From Tachypleus tridentatus (taxonomy: Eukaryota > Arthropoda > Merostomata > Xiphosura > Limulidae), in the NCBI RefSeq assembly GCF_004210375.1, contig NC_134832.1, positions 157,105,592 to 157,169,591 on the forward strand: a stretch of DNA of 64,000 bases, written 5' to 3'. Below are positions 57,301 to 61,879 of this stretch, piece by piece (the first letter of the stretch is position 1; every line of letters starts with the position of its first letter). The position numbers and the translations under genes are program-made. Below the pieces are notes generated by a model that worked only from the letters and a program-made list of their open reading frames with translations, was not told the DNA's origin and did not search any database.

Positions 57301-58101
57301 TTTTATTACAACTAAATTAATACACATAACCACAGAAAAATACTGTTATCACCAGAGTGCCGCACAATGATACTTACTTATACAATAAAGAAGTACCGTA
57401 CATATTTTTGCAATATAGAAGTGCCGTACCTACTTCTACAATATAGAAGTGGTGTTATAATAATACCTATTTCTATAATATAGCAGTGCCGTACAATGAC
57501 ACCTACGTCTACAATATAGAAGTTTCTTGCAATGTTCTACAATATAGAAGTGGCGTTACAGTGATACATTCTTTAGAAATGTAGAAGTGCCGCACAATAA
57601 TACTTACTTCTGTAATGTAGAAGTGCTGTACAATGATACCTACTTCTACAATATAGAAGTGCCGTACAATGATATTTAATTTTAGAATGTAGAAGTGCTG
57701 CACAATGATACCTACTTCTACAATATAGAAGTGCCGTACATTGATGTCTACTTTTACAATATAAAAGTGTCGTGTATTGATACTTACTTCTATGATATAG
57801 CAATACTTTTATCTACATAATATAAAATGTCATCGTAGTTACTTCAACACTCTGTTGAAATAAGTGTTGGAAACATACCTCTCCATACTGCATATTGTGA
57901 CGGCAGGAAAATGTACTTGAAGTGCATCGTCTATAGCAATGTCCAGGTTAGTTTGGTATTCGTGAAATAACTGCAGGAAGTTGACACTTTGATAGATGAA
58001 ACCAATGAGGGATGCGATGAATACAAGTTTGTTCAGGAAATTCTCGTTCCATATTAGCTTTAGTATAGCAGATATTGTGAAGTACATCTTGAGGGAACCT
58101 G
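12232..58101 (-). CDS. DEG/ENaC family sodium channel subunit (pickpocket/ASIC-like), 14 exons, N-terminus missing
   Basis: Subunit of a trimeric, amiloride-sensitive-type cation channel of the plasma membrane (family knowledge). Joining exons 57843-58101, 51130-51184, 43009-43088, 42002-42032, 40961-41037, 34573-34715, 31977-32101, 31130-31174, 30374-30494, 28558-28642, 24645-24708, 22918-22994, 18079-18154 and 12232-12393 gives 1,400 nt: 465 residues and a TGA, with compatible phases at every junction. Domain order fits the family: TM1 (about residues 20-42), FPAVTIC (64-70), GNCYTFN (about 180-186), CKMEC...CG (273-287), C..VC.QPC (about 330-338), WP (about 352), TM2 with the G-Y-S filter (about 429-431). 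Length is in the family range of roughly 450-700 once the N-terminus is added. Odd points: several normally conserved cysteines are absent, the acidic residue after the filter is replaced by alanine, and introns are dominated by minisatellites. Exon assignments are by eye. A pseudogene is unlikely because no stop or frameshift occurs within any exon. Confidence 0.85.
13725..15151 (-). mobile_element. Tc1-like DNA transposon with long terminal inverted repeats, inactive
   Basis: Ends match as inverted repeats of about 160 bp (13725-13887 against 14990-15151), each with an internal block 'actagctggtcaaaagttta'. A related block 'ctggccaaaatctt' lies just outside the left end, suggesting an IR/DR arrangement. 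The interior encodes minus-strand transposase pieces. It sits in the last intron of the DEG/ENaC gene, in the same orientation as the gene. Confidence 0.92.
13923..14880 (-). pseudogene. Tc1-like transposase, broken
   Basis: An N-terminal part (14443-14706) has the HTH-type stretch [19 protein letters not shown] and ends at VLFSDE, which would hold the first catalytic Asp. A C-terminal part (13923-14315) has [10 protein letters not shown] and the diagnostic [10 protein letters not shown] with the last catalytic acid. The parts are separated by a frame change and an in-frame TGA near 14340. The second catalytic position, usually Q-D-N-A-P, reads Q-H-Y-N-A-T, so the Asp is lost. It cannot encode an active enzyme. 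Confidence 0.9.
15236..15378 (+). mobile_element. Penelope-type or similar retroelement 3' fragment (copy 1)
   Basis: Contains 'cctgataacgaccgaagaag' followed by 'gtcgaaacgttgttcgctc' and 'caacccaaatgagccgtttt', then 'caagtgggttttctcgaaag'. The same blocks occur, more completely, at 49220-49392. The family assignment is from memory of similar repeats and is uncertain. Confidence 0.5.
15950..16260. repeat. 101-bp tandem repeat, 3 copies
   Basis: The unit starts 'gaacatagaacataggatct' (15961, 16062, 16163) and includes 'gtaggtacactatatatatg'. It abuts the 42-bp array directly. Confidence 0.92.
16246..17180. repeat. 42-bp minisatellite, about 22 copies
   Basis: The unit is taataataatgaactatgta then cattacatcagtaaaatatt plus 'ag'. 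Because 42 is divisible by three, two plus-strand ORFs of 135 and 183 codons appear, encoding imperfect 14-residue repeats around [13 protein letters not shown]. There is no initiation context or codon bias that supports a gene, and the array is in an intron antisense to these ORFs. Confidence 0.95.
17576..18033 (+). mobile_element. MITE-like element with CACTG termini, copy 1
   Basis: Termini are inverted: left 'acactgcacaacaaagtttt', right '...ttgttgtgcagtgt', with a longer imperfect match ('gcttcttgaa' against 'ttcaggaagc'). A second copy in the opposite orientation lies at 48775-49417. CACTG/CACTA termini suggest the CACTA or Chapaev superfamilies (inference). An 83-codon ORF inside resembles nothing I recognise. 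Confidence 0.75.
18079..18154 (-). CDS. DEG/ENaC exon m: final extracellular strand
   Basis: Acceptor 'tgtttcag', donor CAG|GTAACA. Encodes [20 protein letters not shown] then HASFQ. It matches the hydrophobic strand, acidic turn and Y-x-x-x-x-x-x motif that precede TM2 in the family. The splice donor lies about 45 bp from the end of a MITE-like insertion (17576-18033). Confidence 0.85.
18454..18528. repeat. 24-bp tandem repeat, 3 copies
   Basis: Three exact copies of 'ttagtcatgataacatcg' plus 'tattca'. Confidence 0.9.
18530..21060. other. Intronic DNA with no recognised feature
   Basis: About 2.5 kb of intron 12. No exon was found that fits the splice-phase chain, and none is needed. The part at 20100-20960 is more GA-rich and looks like degraded mobile-element sequence, but I could not identify a family. 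Confidence 0.4.
21066..22368. repeat. 52-bp minisatellite, about 25 near-identical copies
   Basis: The unit is atatgattaaagcatatcag, ttgtaatgatgttatataag, actgtttcagtc. Variation is almost confined to one G/A site (aaagcat or aaaacat). Each unit contains two small perfect inverted repeats, GACTG-ttt-CAGTC and ATATG-(7)-CATAT. Such homogeneity points to recent expansion. Confidence 0.96.
22918..22994 (-). CDS. DEG/ENaC exon l: pre-TM2 wrist/palm segment
   Basis: Acceptor 'aactattttctgcag', donor GTCAA|GTAAGG. Encodes [20 protein letters not shown], then SKDFV(N). Only one frame is open, and it fits the neighbours' phases. The peptide is unusually aromatic for this part of the family, so homology is weaker than for its neighbours. 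Confidence 0.72.
23525..24165 (+). pseudogene. Mariner-family transposase relic with internal deletion
   Basis: Plus-strand reading: an N-terminal HTH part ([18 protein letters not shown] ... [11 protein letters not shown]), a second HTH part after a frame change ([16 protein letters not shown] ... [17 protein letters not shown]), then an abrupt jump to the C-terminus ([20 protein letters not shown] ... [17 protein letters not shown] ... [12 protein letters not shown]). The gap removes most of the catalytic core. The C-terminus resembles Hsmar1/SETMAR-type mariners as I remember them. Inactive, inserted in intron 11 opposite to the gene. Confidence 0.85.
24645..24708 (-). CDS. DEG/ENaC exon k: Y-x-V ... 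WP strand
   Basis: Encodes (R)[16 protein letters not shown] then YESYK. Immediately after the QPC box, relatives have x-x-x-Y-x-x-x-x-S-x-x-x-W-P, which this matches closely. Acceptor 'atttacttag', donor AAG|GTAACG, phase 1 in and 0 out. Only 64 nt long, so it is invisible to ordinary ORF searches. Confidence 0.85.
25032..25298 (+). mobile_element. tRNA-derived SINE with 10-bp target duplication
   Basis: The tRNA-like head has an A-box region (ggccagcgtgttaaggcg) and a B-box (gggttcgcatccc), then the body 'gttggcggtgggtggtgatg' and tail 'gtagctttgtgcgaaattca' plus (CAAA)n. The flanking direct repeat 'ccgatctata' occurs at 25022-25031 and 25299-25308. These tRNA-like heads supply a Pol III promoter and are not functional tRNA genes. 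Confidence 0.93.
26100..26845. repeat. 67-68-bp minisatellite, about 11 copies
   Basis: The unit includes 'agataaatcatgcaataagt', 'tttatatgtataatcaagtt' and 'aggtcgtgtttaattacagt'. Two junction subtypes alternate (gtgtacaaat or gtgttgaaat). Confidence 0.94.
26990..27478. mobile_element. Non-autonomous DNA transposon with TA target duplication
   Basis: Ends are TA|CCGTATTTTCC and GGAAAATACGG|TA. Several subterminal copies of 'aataagccga' occur in both orientations (about 27013-27090 and 27405-27460). No coding capacity. TA duplication suggests Tc1/mariner-type mobilisation (inference). It sits about 145 bp from the 68-bp array. Confidence 0.85.
27872..28128. repeat. 26-bp minisatellite, about 10 copies
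   Basis: The unit is 'tatagtctcactatacgtgt' plus 'ggctaa', with scattered substitutions (gtctca/gcctca/gtcgta). Confidence 0.92.
28558..28642 (-). CDS. DEG/ENaC exon j: cysteine box with QPC
   Basis: Encodes (D)[18 protein letters not shown], then [10 protein letters not shown]-x2-V-C-x-x-P-C matches the second cysteine-rich domain of the family. Acceptor 'ttattctttaaaag', donor TGTAG|GTAAGG, leaving AG, which the next exon completes to an arginine codon. Confidence 0.92.
28980..29945. repeat. 80-bp minisatellite, about 10 good copies plus diverged left edge
   Basis: The unit includes 'ttactgaagggaccaggaga', 'caaacttaccatcaacagag' and 'agagatatttaaaagttcac'. On the gene's sense strand each unit carries CCTTCAG, CA|GTAAGG and GATG|GTAAGT, so acceptor-like and donor-like cores are tandemly reiterated in intron 9. 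The right edge is cut by a SINE at 29948. Confidence 0.95.
29948..30226 (+). mobile_element. tRNA-derived SINE, full-length
   Basis: Head 'cccggcatggcctagcgcgt', B-box 'gggttcgcatccc', full body and tail ending 'gtagctttgtgcaaaattcc' plus (CAA)n. It is inserted at the last unit of the 80-bp array: 'gttaca' continues on the far side as 'acaacctt'. Confidence 0.93.
30374..30494 (-). CDS. DEG/ENaC exon i: C-x-x-E-C ... CG segment
   Basis: Encodes [20 protein letters not shown], then [20 protein letters not shown]. The pattern C-x3-C then N-x-T-L-x-x-C-G is the family's first cysteine-rich box; the usual CGC is CGV here. Acceptor 'cgacttttatag'. Two donors three bases apart (AAG|GTGGTA and GTG|GTAAGA) keep the same phase; the second is stronger. 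Confidence 0.9.
31130..31174 (-). CDS. DEG/ENaC exon h: 45-nt exon before the C..EC motif (tentative)
   Basis: Acceptor 'aatcgcatcattcag', 45 nt, donor AAA|GTAAGA, phase 0 at both ends. Encodes [15 protein letters not shown]. Relatives have a segment of about this length with R-x-C and a Y shortly before C-x-x-E-C. The spacing fits, but the cysteine is not present. The gene would also stay in frame without this exon, so it could be cassette-like or spurious. Confidence 0.55.
31977..32101 (-). CDS. DEG/ENaC exon g: palm beta strands
   Basis: Encodes [20 protein letters not shown], then [20 protein letters not shown] and K. The order 'I-L-S-F-H-D-P-x-x-x-P' followed by a proline-glycine turn matches the family's V-x-I-H-x-P-x-x-x-P ... 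P-G region. Acceptor 'tttttgccactacaag', donor AAG|GTACTG, phase 0 out. No sense-strand stops in 41 codons. Confidence 0.85.
32312..32594 (+). mobile_element. tRNA-derived SINE with 11-bp target duplication
   Basis: Complete head, B-box, body and A-rich tail. Flanks are aactactcaag (32302-32312, overlapping the first base of the element) and aactattcaag (32595-32605), one mismatch. Lies in intron 6. Confidence 0.93.
32650..32970. repeat. Dispersed repeat, shared with 62580-62765
   Basis: Both regions contain 'gattggct' followed by 'gacattgactatctc' (or close), 'ttggt(t)aa..atgattt' and 'gttagctatgaaatg', ending in a G-rich run. It is an interspersed family of unknown class; no coding sequence. 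Confidence 0.6.
34573..34715 (-). CDS. DEG/ENaC exon f: GNCYTFN exon
   Basis: Encodes [19 protein letters not shown], then [20 protein letters not shown] and [15 protein letters not shown] is one of the strongest signatures of the DEG/ENaC ectodomain. Acceptor 'ttttcttatggcag', donor ACA|GTATAC leaving one base. The exact 3' end is less sure because GTCTCT seven bases further would also keep phase. Confidence 0.92.
35200..36430. other. Intron 5 DNA without recognised feature
   Basis: AT-rich. A minus-strand 120-codon ORF (35262-35624) is hydrophobic but has no splice-phase or motif support. A block near 35130-35230 ('gcgtctatctgtctgtgatt') recurs near 40725-40800, suggesting an old dispersed repeat. 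Confidence 0.4.
36434..39798. repeat. 49-bp minisatellite, about 68 copies
   Basis: The unit is tgtacaagtggttgtgttac, catttggattacttgatata, tatttgatc. It is almost invariant except for one C/T site (ttaccattt or ttactattt), which alternates irregularly. On the gene sense strand the C form reads ATG|GTAACA and the T form ATA|GTAACA. It occupies over half of intron 5. Confidence 0.97.
39799..40960. other. Intron 5 DNA, possibly degraded mobile element
   Basis: The stretch 39840-40760 is less AT-skewed, and short frames hint at decayed coding, but I could not name a family. Nothing else is supported. Confidence 0.3.
40961..41037 (-). CDS. DEG/ENaC exon e: finger segment with D-T-M-I
   Basis: Encodes [20 protein letters not shown] then ANPYA(E), with acceptor 'tctttaatag' and donor GCTGA|GTATGT. 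In relatives this position reads roughly D-M-[IL]-x-x-C-x-F-x-G-x-x-C; here no cysteine is present. Joining to the next exon restores a GAG codon and leads into [19 protein letters not shown], the correct family order. Confidence 0.75.
42002..42032 (-). CDS. DEG/ENaC exon d: 31-nt microexon
   Basis: Acceptor 'aacaaaacttcag', then one base plus [10 protein letters not shown], donor GAG|GTGTGT. The phase fits both neighbours. The peptide resembles the family pattern of a hydrophobic stretch then L-x-x-E-E ahead of the D-M-I segment. Small size and a purine-rich acceptor tract make it less certain than the motif-bearing exons. Confidence 0.5.
42325..42761 (-). mobile_element. Dimeric tRNA-derived SINE flanked by one target duplication
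   Basis: Two minus-strand SINE units in tandem: an incomplete one (42325-about 42488, lacking about 45 bp of the tail module) and a complete one (about 42489-42761) with B-box and head. A single direct repeat 'atcatttatat' flanks the pair (42314-42324 and 42762-42772), so the dimer seems to have inserted as one unit in intron 3. Confidence 0.88.
43009..43088 (-). CDS. DEG/ENaC exon c: charged finger helix segment
   Basis: Acceptor 'attaatatcttag' then [20 protein letters not shown] and IKWTIP. It starts in phase 0 to match exon b and leaves two bases at CCAAG|GTTTCT. That donor is weak after the GT, and alternatives at AAAC|GTATAA or CTAC|GTATTC would break the phase chain unless another exon exists. 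Composition suits the amphipathic finger region. Confidence 0.6.
43235..44005. repeat. 47-bp minisatellite, about 16 copies
   Basis: The unit is ttaaataacattacatattt, taaaactttattcacattta, gactcag. On the gene sense strand every unit has an AATAAA hexamer. It lies about 150 bp upstream of exon c in intron 2. Confidence 0.96.
44385..44740. repeat. About 60-bp diverged tandem repeat
   Basis: Recurrent 'caatatatttaataataaac' and 'cgtgtacatta' blocks with varying spacing. A block near 44520-44600 is repeated near 44650-44735, giving a higher-order unit. Confidence 0.8.
44750..46740. other. Intron 2 DNA without recognised feature
   Basis: Very AT-rich; no exon, repeat family or element recognised. 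Confidence 0.45.
46745..47130. repeat. 53-bp minisatellite, about 7 copies
   Basis: The unit includes 'agatacgacattaaggttaa', 'tgacaagagaaacataacat' and 'aatgttaagtacg'. Confidence 0.93.
47448..47620. mobile_element. Possible DNA transposon end ('acagggtggcccgtaagtcc')
   Basis: The start resembles terminal repeats of mariner-like elements with 'CAGGGTGGCC...AAGTCCCT' that I recall from invertebrates. I see no matching inverted end nearby, so this is at most a solo end or truncated copy. Confidence 0.35.
48108..48765. repeat. 30-31-bp minisatellite, about 21 copies
   Basis: The unit is 'aacaatgttggcttattgat' plus 'actataagatt', with a one-base length variant (agataac or agattaac). It abuts the CACTA-like element at 48775. 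Confidence 0.94.
48775..49417 (-). mobile_element. MITE-like element with CACTG/CACTA termini, copy 2, carrying a nested insertion
   Basis: Reverse-orientation copy of the element at 17576-18033, with shared blocks such as 'ttttgctcctgattttcgtt' and 'gtgacaggtacctggtgggt'. The right end reads ...'ttgttgtgtagtgt'. It is interrupted at 49220-49392 by another element. Confidence 0.78.
49220..49392 (-). mobile_element. Nested hairpin-forming retroelement fragment (Penelope-like?)
   Basis: Insertion of 173 bp with 13-bp target duplication 'aagcaaaaacttt' (49207-49219 and 49393-49405). Arms of about 42 bp (49221-49262 and 49312-49354) are near-perfect inverted repeats. The 49-bp loop on the minus strand has CTGACGA, a GACC-(6)-GGTC hairpin and GAAAC. 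A fragment of the same family lies at 15236-15378. Confidence 0.7.
49470..51010. repeat. 25-bp minisatellite, about 46 copies, interrupted by a SINE
   Basis: The unit is 'gaatattatcttaccaatat' plus 'gtaaa', in two parts (49470-50405 and about 50773-51010). On the gene sense strand the common form carries TTG|GTAAGA, a 5' splice site core. Subtypes with 'atta' in place of 'ctta' destroy that core. Confidence 0.95.
50406..50772 (+). mobile_element. Chimeric SINE plus LINE-like fragment inside the 25-bp array
   Basis: A SINE head and body (50406-about 50640, B-box 'gggttcgcatccc') runs into a different sequence ('tctcctcctggttgggggtt' ... 'atggaatcgagagacataaa') ending in an ATAATAAATA run. The junction replaces the usual SINE tail. 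The second part resembles an RTE-type element piece (from memory). Confidence 0.65.
51130..51184 (-). CDS. DEG/ENaC exon b: post-TM1 finger segment
   Basis: Acceptor 'ccttataatag', 55 nt, donor ACG|GTAAGA. Encodes (K)[18 protein letters not shown]. One base completes the codon left by exon a, and it ends in phase 0. There is no diagnostic motif, so the call rests on position, splice consensus and phase. Its donor side merges into a 25-bp tandem array that resembles copies of this same junction. Confidence 0.65.
51655..51847. mobile_element. MITE with about 50-bp inverted termini
   Basis: Left 'agtcatgagaaaaagttagg' then 'acaccct'; right 'agggtgtcctaacttttcac' then 'atgact'. The inner 'tgtgtatttt' pairs with 'aaaatacaca'. 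About 190 bp in all, no coding capacity. Lies in intron 1. Confidence 0.82.
51885..52432. repeat. 36-bp minisatellite, 15 copies
   Basis: The unit is gtacaaatagcaaggctacg then tgtaacttcatttaca. The period is divisible by three, so a 194-codon minus-strand ORF (51876-52460) with 12-residue repeats ([12 protein letters not shown]) results. Central units have 'ggctac', units at both ends 'ggttac'. It is intronic and has no splice or promoter support as a gene. Confidence 0.96.
52890..56660. repeat. About 73-bp diverged minisatellite, about 50 copies
   Basis: The unit includes 'atatattgctattgtctaga', 'taatgctagtggagtgtgct' and 'tgttaataacaatatttaaa'. Divergence is much higher than in the other arrays. 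Blocks near 53990-54440 and 55030-55480 match at a constant offset of about 1,037 bp, so a multi-unit segment was duplicated. Confidence 0.94.
57232..57300. repeat. 25-bp tandem repeat, about 3 copies
   Basis: 'ataaaactacagtttgatta' plus 'acaat' repeated. Confidence 0.85.
57340..57842. repeat. About 36-bp minisatellite abutting exon a
   Basis: The unit is 'acaatatagaagtgccgtac' plus 'aatgatacctacttct', about 13 copies. On the gene sense strand units read AGAAGTAAGTATC or AGAAGTAGGTATC, close to the exon's own GAA|GTAACT. The array begins at the exon a donor. Confidence 0.9.
57843..58101 (-). CDS. DEG/ENaC exon a: TM1 and start of ectodomain
   Basis: Encodes [20 protein letters not shown], then a hydrophobic TM1 ([19 protein letters not shown]), a helical stretch and the diagnostic [12 protein letters not shown]. 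The G near the start fits the cytoplasmic HG gating motif position, although the histidine is absent. The acceptor is a pyrimidine-rich run ending 'ttttaaaccag'; a second AG three bases on is an in-frame alternative. The donor is GAA|GTAACT, leaving two bases of a codon. An ATG at residue 5 exists, but the real start is probably in an upstream exon. Confidence 0.93.
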
Positions 58102-58435
58102 CTGGTTTAAAATATAAATAAACAAACCCTTCATTACAAAACAACTAACATGTCCTTGTTTTGTTAACAGATCCATTGTTTGTATTCACGTATTACATGT
58201 AATTAGAATACAATCTAAATTTGTTAAATTAAACACACATGCTCAAAATTAAACATGTTTTAAGGTTCTCAACCAAGAACAAAAGTAAGTAAATTATTGT
58301 ATCAACGATTAACGAAAGTTTATCAGCTTAAATAAAGTTGTATAACAAACTATGACTTCATGTAACTTCTGGACTTTAACATAACTGGGAAACATATTTG
58401 CCCTCTGAAGAAATGAATCACCACACTTGAAGTTA

Positions 58436-58600
58436 TCTTTTTAACAAACTACGACTACATGTAAGTTACGGTTAACCTCAATTGGAGATAGCTGTTTTAA
58501 CACTCTATGGCTGTATGTAAGTTACGGTTAACCTCAATTGGAGATAGCTGTTTTAACACTCTATGGCTGTATGTAAATTACGGTATACCACACTTGAATA
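58436..58600. repeat. About 60-bp tandem repeat, 2.5 copies
   Basis: 'ttacggttaacctcaattgg' and 'agatagctgttttaacactc' recur. Confidence 0.85.
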
Positions 58601-58981
58601 TAACTATATAATTATGATAGTGGGTAAGTTGTGATAGACCACAATTGTACGTATCTTTGTGAAATAGTAAATTTTACATGGAATAATGACAGAGTATACT
58701 TAAATATATGTTTATAACATGGTAACTGTTACAATACAGTGAACTTGAATATGGTTATATGACACGGTATGTTTAATATGTTTACGATACAAGACACATC
58801 AATATGATCTTAAGACACAATAAATATGAATATGGTTTTAAAATACAGTAAACTTGAACACTGATTTAGGGCTCAATAAAGTTGAAAATAGCTTTATCAC
58901 AAGGTAAACATGAATAGGTGCTTAAGATAAATAAAAATTAAATATAAACTTACAACGTTGTAAACTTTAACATAGATTTTC

Positions 58982-59270
58982 GACACGGTAAATATGAATA
59001 TAGATTTACGAAACATGAAACTTCATTACGAGCATAACATGCAGTAAACTGAAAAATAAATTAAAACGCGGTAAGCTTGAATGTTGTTTTCGGACAGAGT
59101 AAACTTGTGAAGTTATTCGCTGGCTATCCAACTTCAAAAGTTTACTCTGTCCGAAAACAACATTCAAGCTTACCGCGTTTTAATTTTTTTTCAGTTTACT
59201 GCATGTTATGCTCGTAATGAAGTTTCATATTTCGTAAATCTATATTCATTTTACTGTGTCAAAAACTTGT
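58982..59270. repeat. Long foldback (inverted repeat), arms about 125-130 bp
   Basis: Arm 58982-59106 pairs with 59138-59270 around a loop of about 31 bp. Paired blocks include 'aacgcggtaagcttgaatgt' against 'acattcaagcttaccgcgtt'. The arms differ at only a few positions. It lies upstream of exon a and would form a stable hairpin if transcribed. Confidence 0.92.
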
Positions 59271-59479
59271 ATTCATATTTAATGTTCATGCACCTTTTTA
59301 TCAAGGTTTACTATCTTATATAACTACATTCAAGTGTATTGTGTTCTCAACCTATATTCAAGTATAGTTTATCTTTAACATATTTTTATCTTCACTGTTT
59401 CATAAAAATATATTCATACTACCGTGTTATAAACCTATGTTGAAATATACAGGCTATCCAACTTCCTGGACAATATAAC

Positions 59480-60316
59480 GTGTAAAGTAGATGTGAATGG
59501 GGCTTGCTCAGGGTCCTTTTCACGCGAGGCAGGAGTCCCGTTTGTTTGTTTCATGTTTTTTGAATTAAGCACAAAGCTACATAATGGGCTATCTGTGCTC
59601 TACCCACCATGGGTAACGAAACCCGGGTTTTAGCATTGTAAGTCCGCAGACATACCGTTGAGCCGCTGGGAGCGCAGGAGTCCCGCAGGGAGTGGTAGTT
59701 AGCCCTATCATATTCATTATGTATGAGTAATATGCCACTGTTGGACTTAAATTTAGGTTTTGCATCACAATTTGCTGACGATGTAGCGGCCTGGAAAAGT
59801 ACCCCCACTCCTTCAATAGCAGCAAGAAACCTCCAACCAGTTAGTCCTGAATAATTTAGAAGAATACTGCCAGAAATATAGAATAAAAATTAATATTCTG
59901 AAAAACCAAGTAATACTATTTACCAGATTATATAAACTGAAAAAAGATCCACCAAAGTTATACATGAACGAATCATTTTTACAGACTGCTATTTCTGCTA
60001 AATTTTTAGGATTAACTTATGATACCAAATCAACGTGGATACAACATACAAACAATATCCTGACTAGAATCTGGAAGAGAGAAAATTATACAAGACGTCT
60101 TTCAGGTAAAAATCAAGGTACATCACCTGATAATATAATAAAATCTACAAAACATACATTAGACCTATAATAGAATATGCATCTCCTGCCTGGATAAACA
60201 TAACACAAAAACAATTACAGAAACTACAAAGAATACAAAATTCAGTTTTAACTTCAGCCTATAAAGTACCACGTAGCAACGTAGCACTTCATCCACATTC
60301 ATGTACAAGTATGCAA
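59480..60316 (+). pseudogene. Jockey-like LINE reverse transcriptase fragment, broken
   Basis: Plus-strand pieces in order: AGVPQGVVVSPIIFIMYE (the RT G-V-P-Q-G box, about 59674-59730); QFADDVAAW (catalytic F-A-D-D, about 59768-59794); then after a frameshift near 59838 a stretch including CQKYRIKIN, FLGLTYDTKSTW; and after another near 60130, YIRPIIEYASPAW and LQKLQRIQNSVLTSAYKVPR. This is the order of palm and C-terminal parts in jockey/CR1-type enzymes. The G-V-P-Q-G box is split by a SINE. The 5' part is absent, and the 3' side runs into a tandem array. Confidence 0.88.
59541..59673 (-). mobile_element. Short tRNA-derived SINE of a second family, inserted in the LINE
   Basis: Exact 12-bp duplication gcaggagtcccg flanks it (59529-59540, 59674-59685). 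The minus-strand head 'cccagcggctcaacggtatg' holds an A-box, 'gggtttcgttaccc' a degenerate B-box. The tail 'cagatagcccattatgtagc' then 'tttgtgcttaattca' is the same module as in the larger SINE family, so the two families share a 3' end. Confidence 0.9.
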
Positions 60317-60317
60317 A

Positions 60318-61240
60318 TAGTCCTGAGTACCTCTCTCCTATAAATATATATTTAAGAAACGTAAATCAAGCTGGCCACCATGCACTAGACGTGATGAACA
60401 TTGTCCTGAGTACCTCTCTCCAATAAATATATATTTAAGAAACGTAAATCAAGCTGGCCACCATGCACTAGACGTGATGAACATAGTCCTAACTACCTCT
60501 CTCCTATAAATATATATTTAAGAAACGTAAATCAAGCTGGCCACCATGCACTAGACGTGATGAACATAGTCCTAACTACCTCTCTCCTATTAATATATAT
60601 TTAAGAAACGTAAATCAAGCTGGCCACCATGCACTAGACGTGATAAACATTGTCCTAACTACCTCTCTCCTATAAATATATATTTAAGAAACGTAAATCA
60701 AGCTGGCCACCATGCACTAGACGTGATGAACATAGTCCTAACTACCTCTCTCCTATAAATATATATTTAAGAAACGTAAATCAAGCTGGCCACCATGCAC
60801 TAGACGTGATGAACATTGTCCTAAGTACCTCTCTCCCATAAATATATATTTAAGAAACATAAATCAAGCTGGCCACTATGCACTAGACGTGATGAACATA
60901 GTCCTAAGTACCTCTCTCCCATAAATATATATTTAAGAAACATAAATCAAGCTGGCCACTATGCACTAGACGTGATGAACATAGTCCTAAGTACCTCTCT
61001 CTTATAAATATATATTTAAGAAACATAAATCAAGCTGGCCACCATGCAGTATACGTGACGAACATAGTCCTAAGTACCTCTCTCCTATTAATATATATTT
61101 AAGAAACATAAATCAAGCTGGCCACCATGCACTAGACGTGATGAACATAGTCCTAAGTACCTCTCTCCCATAAATATATATTTAAGAAACATAAATCAAG
61201 CTGGCCACCATGCACTATACGTGACGAATATAGTCCTAAG
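60318..61240. repeat. 83-bp minisatellite, about 11 copies, fused to the LINE 3' side
   Basis: The unit includes 'tacctctctcctataaatat', 'atatttaagaaacgtaaatc' and 'aagctggccaccatgcacta'. It starts where the LINE frame ends ('agtcctgagtacctctctcc'). In one frame a unit reads EYLSPINIYLRNVNQAGHHA, so it may derive from LINE coding sequence. Confidence 0.93.
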
Positions 61241-61634
61241 TACGTAATGTAGGTATATGATGTACTAAATTTGAATATAGGTTTAGGACCCAGTAGAAGT
61301 ATAGATATAAAACAAAGTAAATTTCAAAATTGGTTTACAAGATGAAAAACTCAAACTTGGGCTTACTACATACTAAACATGTCTATAGTTATATAACATA
61401 CTAAACTTTAAACATGAGTGAAAGTTTCGATAGGATAAACTTGTATTTGCTCTTCCGACACAGTAAATTTAAATAGAGAGTTGAATTTATTATTAGGTTA
61501 ATTCAGTTAATTATAACACTTTACCAAATTTCCTTAACAATATTGATTCATAAGTTATTATATTTAACAGAGAATGATTTTAACTGCTCTGAACTGCAGT
61601 ATAATATATTATGAATAACTTGAAAATCATAATT

Positions 61635-61725
61635 TTGTTTTGTAGTTAATACAAAACTACACAATGAGGTACGTGTGCTGTGCCCATCATGTTGTAAGTC
61701 CAAAAGCATCCCGCTGTGCCAGTGG
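61635..61725 (-). mobile_element. Relic of the short SINE family
   Basis: The string 'acaaaactacacaatgaggt' followed by 'gtgctgtgcccatcatg' and 'ttgtaagtcc' parallels the element at 59541-59673 with many substitutions. Confidence 0.6.
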
Positions 61726-61879
61726 AGAAGACACGGACACTTAAACGAAATGAGTCAACTTATATGATTGACAGAAATAATATTATCATAAACGTATGTT
61801 TCGCCTTCTTGTTGTTAAGAAGAAACTAAACAATAAGTTGTAAATACTGAGGTTACCATGATCATTATTATACAATTTT

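Noticed and set aside
57509..57803. Overlapping repetitive minus-strand ORFs next to exon a
   Set aside because: Translations of the 36-bp array. The exon ends at a GT donor before them.
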